From Gammaproteobacteria bacterium (GTDB lineage Bacteria > Pseudomonadota > Gammaproteobacteria > Pseudomonadales > Halieaceae): a stretch of 7,078 nt of DNA. The notes below the pieces were generated by a model, which was not told the origin of the DNA, made no database searches, and saw only the letters and a program-made list of their open reading frames with translations. Positions 1-5,232 of this stretch are shown here, one piece after another; within the stretch, counting starts at the first letter, position 1; each line of letters begins with the position of its first letter. Position numbers and translations under genes: made by a program. The DNA is taken from positions 1 through 7,078 of the forward strand of contig JAOUDU010000137.1 of NCBI GenBank assembly GCA_029859085.1. Direction: 5' to 3'.

Positions 1-825
1 CCGGATGCGCCGGGTGACCAGTATATTCAGGTTGCGCGGCCCGGGGCGCGGTGTCTCGTCGTTGTAGCCGGATATCGAGCCGCACAGGACGATGCGCCCG
101 AATTCCGCCATGTGGCTGATGCCGGCTTCCAGGGTATCGCCGCCGACGTTATCGAAAAAGATGTTCACGCCGTCCGGGCAGAGCTCGCCTATCCTCTGGT
201 CGAGATTCTCCCGTTTGTAATCGATCACCGCGTCCAATTTGCACGCCTCGGCCAGCCATTGGCACTTCTCGGCGCCCCCGGCTATGCCGACTACCCGGCA
301 ACCCTTGAGCCGGGCAATTTGCGCCACCACGGAACCGGTGGCCCCGGCGGCGCCGGATACCAGCACGGTTTCGCCCGCCCGGGGCTGGCCAACGTCCAGC
401 AGGCCGAAGTAAGCCGTGAGGCTGGTAAAGCCGAGGATACCCAGGGCCATGGCGGGCGATACGCCCGCCGGTAGCGGTGTCGGCGGCATCGCCGCCGCCG
501 GGTCCCCGATACTGTATTCCTGCCAGTTGAGTATTCCCTGCACCAGGGTGCCGACGGGCAGCGCCGGATTGCCCGACTGTACCACCTGGCCCACGCCGCT
601 GGCGCGCATGGGCGCGCCGAGGGCGACCGGGGGCAGGTAGCTCGGCTCGTCCATCACCCAGCCGCGCATCGCCGGGTCGAACCCCAGCATCAGGGTTTTC
701 ACCAGGACCTGCCCGGCGGCCAGGTCCGGGACCGGCAGCGGGGATTCCACCAGTTCGAAATGTTCCGGCCCGACCATGCCGGTGGGGCGGTTCTTCAGCA
801 GCCACTGCCTGTTAGTGCTTGTCAC
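1..825 (-). CDS. MDR-family NADP-dependent oxidoreductase (CurA/YncB-like, COG2130 type), C-terminus cut by window edge
   Basis: This is a zinc-independent medium-chain dehydrogenase/reductase, predicted to reduce carbon-carbon double bonds of enones or similar compounds with NADPH in the cytoplasm. The frame is open for 275 codons from a GTG at 825 to the window edge. The family is usually about 330-345 residues, so roughly 60-70 C-terminal residues lie outside. Family hallmarks are the N-terminal RQWLLKNRPTG, the MRGWVMDEPSY segment near residues 53-63, the nucleotide-binding loop GAAGATG at 158-164, KGCRVVGIAGGAEKC near 174-188, and DNVGG at 225-229. No zinc-ligand cysteine cluster is seen. 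The GTG start is chosen because AGGAG at 834-838 (minus strand) lies 8 nt upstream, and because the next in-frame ATG would remove conserved N-terminal sequence. It is divergent from the flavodoxin-like gene. The family assignment is firm. The substrate is not known, and curcumin reductase is only the best-known relative. Confidence 0.93.
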   Translation of the reverse strand, partial: MTSTNRQWLLKNRPTGMVGPEHFELVESPLPVPDLAAGQVLVKTLMLGFDPAMRGWVMDEPSYLPPVALGAPMRASGVGQVVQSGNPALPVGTLVQGILNWQEYSIGDPAAAMPPTPLPAGVSPAMALGILGFTSLTAYFGLLDVGQPRAGETVLVSGAAGATGSVVAQIARLKGCRVVGIAGGAEKCQWLAEACKLDAVIDYKRENLDQRIGELCPDGVNIFFDNVGGDTLEAGISHMAEFGRIVLCGSISGYNDETPRPGPRNLNILVTRRIR

Positions 826-833
826 GGATTCTT

Positions 834-838
834 CTCCT
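834..838 (-). promoter_or_regulatory. Ribosome-binding site that sets the GTG start of the oxidoreductase
   Basis: On the minus strand this reads AGGAG followed by 8 nt and then GTG at 825. It supports a non-ATG start. There is no equally placed ATG in the frame. Confidence 0.75.
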
Positions 839-845
839 GCAGTTC

Positions 846-862
846 GGCCACGCGCGGTGGCC
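846..862 (-). repeat. Short perfect inverted repeat in the 5' leader of the oxidoreductase gene
   Basis: Arms GGCCAC (846-851) and GTGGCC (857-862) flank a 5-nt GCGCG centre. On the minus strand it sits about 20 nt before the GTG start and just upstream of the ribosome-binding site. No U-run follows, so it is not a classic terminator. It may be a leader hairpin or a protein-binding dyad. In GC-rich DNA a 6-bp dyad can also arise by chance. Confidence 0.35.
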
Positions 863-879
863 CTGGATAACGGCCGCGT

Positions 880-888
880 ATTACAGCA
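880..888 (-). promoter_or_regulatory. Possible extended -10 promoter element for the oxidoreductase gene
   Basis: The minus strand reads TGC then TGTAAT, which matches the extended -10 pattern TGnTATAAT with one mismatch. There is no good -35 hexamer at the usual distance. Transcription from here would give a leader of about 48 nt that includes the inverted repeat at 846-862. This is a weak prediction. Confidence 0.25.
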
Positions 889-985
889 GTTATGGGTGCG
901 GGTGAACAGCTGTTCCGCGCCGGATGAATTCAGTGCGCATGGGATCAGCCCACATGACAGGGCGGGCCCGCTGTGTTCCAATCGT

Positions 986-1004
986 GGCGGATCGCGATAC
1001 CGCC
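986..1004 (+). repeat. Inverted repeat just upstream of the flavodoxin-like gene
   Basis: Arms GGCGG (986-990) and CCGCC (1000-1004) enclose a loop that itself contains the palindrome ATCGCGAT. It ends 8 nt before the ATG at 1013, so in mRNA it would crowd the ribosome-binding region, where only a weak GGAAAA is present. Its function is unknown. Confidence 0.3.
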
Positions 1005-1012
1005 CGGAAAAC

Positions 1013-1468
1013 ATGACGTCACTGCTAATTGCCTACCACAGCCAGAGCGGCGCCAGTGCGCAGTTGGCCCGCGCCGCCTGGCGAGGTGCCAGTGCCGAGC
1101 CCGGGGTGAATGTTGTCGTGCGCCGGGTGTGGGACGCCGGGGTGGCGGAGTTGCGCCAGGCGCAGGGGCTGCTGCTGGTGGCCGCGGAAAATTCAGGCAG
1201 TCTCAGCGGCGGCATGAAGGATTTCCTGGACCGCACGTTCTACCCCGCCATCGCCAGCGGCCTGGTGCTGCCCTATGCGGTGCTGCTCAGCGCCGGCAAT
1301 GACGGCCGCGGCGCGCTGCGCCAGTTGCAGCGCATCATGTCGGGTTACCCGTTTCCCGCCGCCGCGGAACCCGTGGTATTGCGGGGCGAAGTGAGCGCGG
1401 CACACCTGCAGGCGGCCGGGGAACTCGGGGCGGCTTTTGCCGCCGGCCTGGAGATGGGTATTTTCTGA
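1013..1468 (+). CDS. Short flavodoxin-like / NAD(P)H-dependent FMN-binding protein
   Basis: This 151-residue cytoplasmic protein has a flavodoxin-like fold, probably an FMN-binding electron carrier or small quinone/FMN reductase. Strand beta-1 and the phosphate-binding loop are LLIAYHSQSGASAQ at residues 4-17. The second flavin-contact region is AENSGSLSGGMKDFLDRTF at 58-76, resembling the PENxGxxSGxxKxFxDR segment of flavodoxin-like reductases. LLSAGNDGRGALRQL at 91-105 fits the third flavin loop. The open frame extends back to 776, but that would overlap the divergent oxidoreductase. The ATG at 1013 starts exactly at beta-1, so it is taken as the start, although its ribosome-binding site is weak. 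The thioesterase gene follows in the same direction after 66 nt. Fold-level assignment is good; the exact partner is not known. Confidence 0.85.
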   Translation: MTSLLIAYHSQSGASAQLARAAWRGASAEPGVNVVVRRVWDAGVAELRQAQGLLLVAAENSGSLSGGMKDFLDRTFYPAIASGLVLPYAVLLSAGNDGRGALRQLQRIMSGYPFPAAAEPVVLRGEVSAAHLQAAGELGAAFAAGLEMGIF

Positions 1469-1474
1469 GGCCGG

Positions 1475-1526
1475 CAGGTGTTGAAACTGCCAGGCGTTGA
1501 AACTACCAGGTGTTGAAACCAACAGG
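1475..1526 (+). repeat. Tandem direct repeat, 16-bp unit, about 3.25 copies
   Basis: Three consecutive 16-nt units begin at 1475, 1491 and 1507, each of the form CAGGYGTTGAAAC plus three variable bases. A fourth copy is cut to CAGG at 1523-1526. The array fills almost the whole gap between the flavodoxin-like stop (1466-1468) and the thioesterase start (1535). The truncated last unit supplies the AGGA of the thioesterase ribosome-binding site. The first unit can also fold as GGCAG (1473-1477) with CTGCC (1487-1491). There are no spacers, so it is not a CRISPR array. Confidence 0.85.
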
Positions 1527-1534
1527 ACAGCAGT

Positions 1535-2014
1535 ATGAGTGATAGCACCACCCAGCCCGTGCCGGAGGGGTTCACCCGGATGCCCTCGGGGCTGGGCTTC
1601 ACCGATAATCTCCAGCCGAGTTATCGCCGTATCGAAGGCGATACGGTCAGCTTCGGCCTGGTGGTGCAGCAGCACCACGGCAACCTGATGGGTATCTGCC
1701 ACGGCGGCGTGCTGATGACCCTGGCGGACATCGCCGCCGCCAACGGCGTCAACGTGGCCCGCGGTGTGCTGGCGGGCAGCCCGACCATCAACCTGGCGGT
1801 CGATTTCATCTCAGCGGCCCGCATCGGCCAGTGGATCCAGGCCGACGTGCACCTGGTGACGGTAAAACGCCGTTTCGGTTTCTGCAGCGGCGCCATCGTC
1901 AACAGCGACGGCGTAGTGGCCAGGTTCAACGGCACCTTCTACCTGCCCGATCACAAGGGCATGGTCAAGCCAGGGGCTATCGGGGACGGCGTGCCCGGTT
2001 TCCTGGGGGAGTAA
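1535..2014 (+). CDS. PaaI-family hotdog-fold acyl-CoA thioesterase
   Basis: This 159-residue protein of the 4HBT/PaaI hotdog superfamily is expected to hydrolyse acyl-CoA or aryl-CoA thioesters in the cytoplasm, probably as a homotetramer. The hotdog helix signature is CHGGVLMTLADIAAANG at residues 55-71. HGG is at 56-58, and Asp65 is in the place of the usual acidic catalytic residue. TINLAVDFISAARIGQWI near 84-101 and the VKRRFGFCSG strand near 110-119 fit the rest of the fold. The length is normal for the family. The ATG at 1535 has AGGA at 1524-1527 with 7 nt spacing. It probably shares a transcript with the flavodoxin-like gene upstream. The sequence does not tell the natural thioester. 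Confidence 0.88.
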   Translation: MSDSTTQPVPEGFTRMPSGLGFTDNLQPSYRRIEGDTVSFGLVVQQHHGNLMGICHGGVLMTLADIAAANGVNVARGVLAGSPTINLAVDFISAARIGQWIQADVHLVTVKRRFGFCSGAIVNSDGVVARFNGTFYLPDHKGMVKPGAIGDGVPGFLGE

Positions 2015-2128
2015 TCTGTGCCGGGTACGCCAGGCCAGCGGGTCCGGCCGGAGCCGGTAGCGAGAACGAACCCTTGAACTGGCTGTTGCGACCCGGGTCA
2101 TACCGGCTTGAATTAACCTGCTCCAACA
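2015..2128. other. Convergent gap between thioesterase and lysR, with GC palindromes
   Basis: This 114-nt gap lies between two gene ends that face each other. It contains a near-palindrome at 2040-2055 with the perfect core TCCGGCCGGA (2043-2052), and ACCCGGGT at 2091-2098. Neither is followed by a T-run on either strand, so no intrinsic terminator can be called. Termination here may be Rho-dependent, or the palindromes may act as weak bidirectional stops. Confidence 0.4.
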
Positions 2129-3016
2129 TCAAGGTCGGGCGCTCTTATCCGCCGCCGCCTGCACCACCTCGATAAACGCCTGCGCGGCGCGGGACAGGCT
2201 GCGACCGCGGTGGTAGACGATACCGAGCGTGCGCTCGATGCGGGTTTCGCCCACTTCCAGGGTGGCCAGCGTGTCGTCCCGCATGCTGCGGGGCAGCACG
2301 GTCCAGCCCAGGCCCACCGACGCCATCATCCGGATCGTCTCCAGGTAATTGGTGGACATCGATACCCGGAGGGTGAGGTGGTGGCTATCGAACAGCCGGG
2401 CGACGATCTGGCCGGTGTAGGTATTGAGCCCGGGAAGGATCGCCGGGTGCGCGGCCAGGGCCGCCAGGTCCAGGCCCCGGTGCCGCGCCAGCGGGTGATC
2501 CCTTCCCACCATGAAGTCCAGCGGGTCCGGCCAGATCGGCAGGGTCACGAGGCTGGCCTCGCGCACGGGCGCCAGGGTGACAATCGCCAGCTCGGCCTTG
2601 CCCTGCATGATCAACTCGTAGGCCTGCTCCGAATCCATGAAGTCGATGTCGATCTGGACCGCCGGGTAGCCCCGGCTGAACCCGCTCAGTACCGGCGGCA
2701 GCCGGTGCAGGCCGATGTGGTGGCTGGTGGCGAGCCGCAGCTGGCCGGCGACCGCCCCGGACAGGTCGCGCACGGACTGCTGGGCCGCCTCCAGCTCCAG
2801 CTGCACGGCCCGGGCATGGGGCAACAGGGCCTTGCCGGCCTCCGTCAGGCTGGTAATGCGGCCGATGCGGTCGAACAGGGCGCTGCCGAGCTGTTCCTCC
2901 AGCAGCGCCACCCGCTTGCTGACGGCCGGCTGGGTGAGGTGGAGCTTTGCCGCGGCCAGCGAGAATGAACCGGTTTCCGCCACCAGCACAAACGCCCTGA
3001 GGTTCTGGGTATCCAT
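2129..3016 (-). CDS. LysR-type transcriptional regulator, divergent from leuC
   Basis: This 295-residue DNA-binding regulator has the standard LysR length. The N-terminal winged helix-turn-helix covers about residues 3-62, with the classical FSLAAAKLHLTQPAVSKRVA around 18-37 and the wing FDRIGRITSLTEAGKALLPHA. A linker helix follows, then the periplasmic-binding-protein-like effector domain from about 91 to 290. The ATG at 3016 is preceded by AAGGAA (3024-3029, minus strand) with 7 nt spacing. It is divergent from leuC across 122 nt that carry a T-N11-A dyad and two overlapping promoters, so it is probably the local regulator of leuCDB and also of itself. A LysR gene beside leuC is, to my recollection, also seen in pseudomonads. 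By analogy with IlvY, which responds to the substrate of the enzyme it controls, the co-inducer could be isopropylmalate; this is inference. Confidence 0.93.
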   Translation of the reverse strand: MDTQNLRAFVLVAETGSFSLAAAKLHLTQPAVSKRVALLEEQLGSALFDRIGRITSLTEAGKALLPHARAVQLELEAAQQSVRDLSGAVAGQLRLATSHHIGLHRLPPVLSGFSRGYPAVQIDIDFMDSEQAYELIMQGKAELAIVTLAPVREASLVTLPIWPDPLDFMVGRDHPLARHRGLDLAALAAHPAILPGLNTYTGQIVARLFDSHHLTLRVSMSTNYLETIRMMASVGLGWTVLPRSMRDDTLATLEVGETRIERTLGIVYHRGRSLSRAAQAFIEVVQAAADKSARP

Positions 3017-3022
3017 TTTTAG

Positions 3023-3037
3023 ATTCCTTATAGGAAT
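3023..3037. promoter_or_regulatory. LysR-type T-N11-A operator dyad in the lysR-leuC intergenic region
   Basis: ATTCCT (3023-3028) and AGGAAT (3032-3037) form a 6-bp perfect dyad around a 3-nt centre, and T3024 with A3036 satisfy the LysR T-N11-A rule. Its centre (3030) is 65 bp upstream of the predicted leuC start point at A3095, the usual location of the LysR recognition site. It also lies downstream of the predicted lysR start point and covers the lysR ribosome-binding sequence, consistent with autorepression. No second strong dyad was found near the leuC -35. Confidence 0.7.
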
Positions 3038-3050
3038 ACAATATATAAAA

Positions 3051-3079
3051 ATAATAAATTTGAGTTATCTAAATGGCAA
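3051..3079 (-). promoter_or_regulatory. Predicted sigma-70 promoter for lysR
   Basis: On the minus strand TTGCCA (3074-3079) and TATTAT (3051-3056) are separated by 17 bp, each hexamer matching consensus at five of six bases. The start point would be near 3044, giving a leader of about 28 nt. TATATT at 3040-3045 is an alternative -10. The promoter overlaps the leuC promoter on the opposite strand. Confidence 0.55.
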
Positions 3080-3088
3080 CCCCATAAT
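3060..3088 (+). promoter_or_regulatory. Predicted sigma-70 promoter for leuC
   Basis: TTGAGT (3060-3065) and CATAAT (3083-3088) are separated by 17 bp. The -10 matches consensus at five of six bases and the -35 at four of six, a pattern fitting an activator-assisted promoter. The predicted start is A3095, leaving a 44-nt leader to the leuC ATG. That leader is too short for a leucine-codon leader peptide with an attenuator. Confidence 0.6.
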
Positions 3089-3125
3089 TCCCCCATCGAA
3101 CAGTCGGTTCCCCGAAATTTCCCTC

Positions 3126-3133
3126 AGAGGTGA
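3126..3133 (+). promoter_or_regulatory. Strong ribosome-binding site deciding the leuC start
   Basis: AGAGGTGA, an almost complete complement to the 16S rRNA 3' end, lies 5 nt before the ATG at 3139. The in-frame GTG at 3130 falls inside this site, so it cannot be the real start. Confidence 0.85.
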
Positions 3134-3138
3134 GTCCC

Positions 3139-4557
3139 ATGGCCGGACAGACGTTATACGACAAGTTGTGGAGCAACCACGTGGTGGTGCAGCGCGACGA
3201 CGGCAGCGCCCTGATTTATATCGACCGCCACCTTATCCACGAGGTGACCTCCCCCCAGGCATTCGAGGGTTTGCGCCTGGCCGGCCGGCCCCTGTGGCGG
3301 CGGGACGCCAACCTGGCGGTCCCGGACCACAATGTCCCCACCGAGCGGGTGGAGCGCAGCGGTGGCGTCGCGGCCATCGCCGACCCGGTATCGAGGCTGC
3401 AGGTGCAGACTCTCGACGATAACTGCCGGGACTTCGATATCGTCGAGTTCGAGATCAATGATACCCGCCAGGGCATTGTCCACGTGGTGGGTCCTGAGCA
3501 GGGGGCAACCCTGCCCGGCATGACCGTGGTCTGCGGCGACTCCCACACGTCCACCCACGGCGCCCTCGGTGCCCTGGCCCACGGTATCGGCACCTCCGAG
3601 GTGGAGCATGTGCTGGCCACCCAGTGCCTGATCCAGCAGAAGATGAAGAACATGCTGGTGCGCATCGACGGCGCCCTCCAGAACGGCGTGACGGCGAAGG
3701 ACGTGGTGCTGGCGGTGATCGGCAAAATAGGCACCGCCGGGGGCAGCGGCTACGCGATCGAGTTCGGTGGGGAGGTCGTGCGCGCGATGAGCATGGAGGG
3801 CCGCATGACCATGTGCAATATGTCCATCGAGGCCGGTGCGCGCATGGGCATGGTTGCGGTTGACGACACCACCCTGGCCTACGTGAAGGGGCGCACCTAT
3901 GCCCCCGGGGGCGCCCTGTGGGACCAGGCGGAAGCCGCCTGGCGCGATCTTCACAGCGACCCCGATGCGCACTTCGACCGGGTGGTGGAATTGCGCGGCG
4001 AGGATATCATGCCCCAGGTCACCTGGGGCACGTCGCCGGAAATGGTGCTGCCGGTGGATGGCCACCTGCCGGACCCGGCGCAGATCGACAACCCCACCCG
4101 GCGCAAAGCGGTGGAGCGCGCCCTGGAATACATGGGCCTCGAGGCGGGCATGCCGATAACCGCCATCAGGCCGGACCGGGTGTTCATAGGGTCCTGCACC
4201 AACTCGCGGATCGAGGACCTGCGCTCCGCCGCGGCAGTGGTCAAGGGCAGGCGGGTGGCAGCTTCCGTCAAGCAGGCCCTGGTGGTGCCCGGCTCCGGCG
4301 AGGTCAAGAAGCAGGCCGAGGCCGAGGGGCTGGACAAGATCTTCCTGGCCGCCGGTATGGAGTGGCGGGAGCCGGGTTGTTCGATGTGCCTGGCGATGAA
4401 CGCCGACAAGCTGGGGGCGGGCGAGCATTGCGCTTCCACGTCAAACCGTAATTTCGAGGGTCGCCAGGGTTTTGGCGGCCGTACCCACCTGGTCAGCCCC
4501 GCCATGGCGGCGGCGGCGGCCATCGCGGGCCATTTTGTCGACGTGCGCGACTGGTAG
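3139..4557 (+). CDS. leuC: 3-isopropylmalate dehydratase (isopropylmalate isomerase), large subunit
   Basis: LeuC is the 4Fe-4S aconitase-family subunit that, with LeuD, isomerises 2-isopropylmalate to 3-isopropylmalate in leucine biosynthesis. The product is 472 residues, in the usual range of 466-475. The cluster ligands are Cys353 in [14 protein letters not shown] and Cys414/Cys417 in [11 protein letters not shown]. Other signatures are [20 protein letters not shown] at the N-terminus, [20 protein letters not shown], and [12 protein letters not shown] followed by [14 protein letters not shown] near the C-terminus. No gaps or frameshifts are seen. The ATG at 3139 is chosen from the strong ribosome-binding site. 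It is the first gene of leuCDB-asd, and its TAG stop overlaps the ribosome-binding site of leuD, suggesting coupled translation of the two subunits. Control is likely by the divergent LysR protein. Confidence 0.98.
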   Translation: MAGQTLYDKLWSNHVVVQRDDGSALIYIDRHLIHEVTSPQAFEGLRLAGRPLWRRDANLAVPDHNVPTERVERSGGVAAIADPVSRLQVQTLDDNCRDFDIVEFEINDTRQGIVHVVGPEQGATLPGMTVVCGDSHTSTHGALGALAHGIGTSEVEHVLATQCLIQQKMKNMLVRIDGALQNGVTAKDVVLAVIGKIGTAGGSGYAIEFGGEVVRAMSMEGRMTMCNMSIEAGARMGMVAVDDTTLAYVKGRTYAPGGALWDQAEAAWRDLHSDPDAHFDRVVELRGEDIMPQVTWGTSPEMVLPVDGHLPDPAQIDNPTRRKAVERALEYMGLEAGMPITAIRPDRVFIGSCTNSRIEDLRSAAAVVKGRRVAASVKQALVVPGSGEVKKQAEAEGLDKIFLAAGMEWREPGCSMCLAMNADKLGAGEHCASTSNRNFEGRQGFGGRTHLVSPAMAAAAAIAGHFVDVRDW

Positions 4558-4567
4558 GAGAGACGCC

Positions 4568-5215
4568 ATGAAAAGTTTTACCGTAGAGCGCGGCCTGGTC
4601 GCACCGATGGACCGGGCCAACGTGGATACCGACCTGATCATACCCAAGCAGTTCCTGAAATCGATCAAGCGCAGCGGCTTCGGCCCGAACCTGTTCGATG
4701 AGTTGCGCTACCTCGACGAGGGCCAGCCCGGCGAGGACTGCAGCCGGCGGCCCCTGAACCCCGATTTCCCGCTGAACCAGGCGCGTTATCGCGGCGCCTC
4801 GATACTGCTGGCCCGGGAAAACTTCGGCTGTGGCTCCAGCCGGGAGCACGCTCCCTGGGCGCTGGAGGATTACGGCTTCCGCTGTGTGATCGCCCCGAGC
4901 TTCGCCGATATTTTTTATAACAACTGTTTCAAGAACGGCATCCTGCCCATCGTCCTCGAGGCCGGCGTGGTGGATGCACTGTTTCGGCAGCTGTATGCCA
5001 GCGAGGGGTACGAGCTGACCGTGGACCTCCAGGGGCAGCAGGTGACGACCCCGGCGGGGGAGGTCCACCGTTTCGAGGTGGATGAATTCCGGCGCCATTG
5101 CCTGCTTAACGGTCTCGACGACATCGGCCTCACCCTGCAGGACGCCGCCGCGATACAAGCCTACGAACAGGGCCTGCGCCAGCGCTCGCCCTGGTTGTTC
5201 GACGTCATCAAGTAA
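4568..5215 (+). CDS. leuD: 3-isopropylmalate dehydratase (isopropylmalate isomerase), small subunit
   Basis: LeuD is the swivelling partner of LeuC and completes the active site of isopropylmalate isomerase. The product is 215 residues, normal for the bacterial long form. Signatures are [18 protein letters not shown] near residues 14-31, the substrate-loop motif [16 protein letters not shown], and the segment [21 protein letters not shown] at 4556-4560 precedes the ATG by 7 nt, and its first bases are also the end of the leuC stop codon. Ten bases separate the two reading frames, so equimolar expression with LeuC is expected. leuB follows after 17 nt. In some pseudomonads, as I recall, a methyltransferase gene sits between leuD and leuB; none is present here. 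Confidence 0.98.
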   Translation: MKSFTVERGLVAPMDRANVDTDLIIPKQFLKSIKRSGFGPNLFDELRYLDEGQPGEDCSRRPLNPDFPLNQARYRGASILLARENFGCGSSREHAPWALEDYGFRCVIAPSFADIFYNNCFKNGILPIVLEAGVVDALFRQLYASEGYELTVDLQGQQVTTPAGEVHRFEVDEFRRHCLLNGLDDIGLTLQDAAAIQAYEQGLRQRSPWLFDVIK

Positions 5216-5232
5216 CGGGAGCCGCAGCGACT

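Larger units (their letters stand above)
826..1012. other. Divergent intergenic region between the oxidoreductase and flavodoxin-like genes
   Basis: This 187-nt gap must contain the start signals for two divergent genes. Besides the oxidoreductase RBS it holds two GC-rich inverted repeats (846-862 and 986-1004), a 10-bp GC palindrome at 962-971, and one weak promoter candidate on the minus strand. I see no convincing sigma-70 promoter for the plus-strand gene and no small ORF with a good ribosome-binding site. Confidence 0.5.

Noticed and set aside
149..805. Minus-strand frame of 218 codons in another phase of the oxidoreductase gene
   Set aside because: The true frame (GTG at 825) gives a continuous MDR protein with all family motifs; this one is Gly/Arg/Pro-rich shadow sequence.
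776..1012. Longer N-terminus for the flavodoxin-like gene starting at 776
   Set aside because: It would overlap the start of the divergent oxidoreductase, has no family resemblance, and the flavodoxin fold begins right at the ATG at 1013.
1475..1526. CRISPR array
   Set aside because: The units are directly adjacent with no unique spacers, only 16 bp long, and no cas genes are present.
2040..2098. Rho-independent terminator between thioesterase and lysR
   Set aside because: The palindromes are GC-rich but have almost no loop and no T-run on either strand.
3073..3087. Leader peptide upstream of leuC (ATG GCA ACC CCA TAA)
   Set aside because: It has only four codons, none for leucine, no ribosome-binding site, and lies upstream of the predicted transcription start.
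3130..3138. GTG at 3130 as leuC start
   Set aside because: It lies inside the AGAGGTGA ribosome-binding site that properly serves the ATG at 3139.
3154..4428. Long open frame (424 codons) on the minus strand opposite leuC
   Set aside because: It lies entirely within a clear leuC gene in GC-rich DNA, its product is low-complexity and matches no family I know, and it has no supporting start context. It is a codon-bias shadow.
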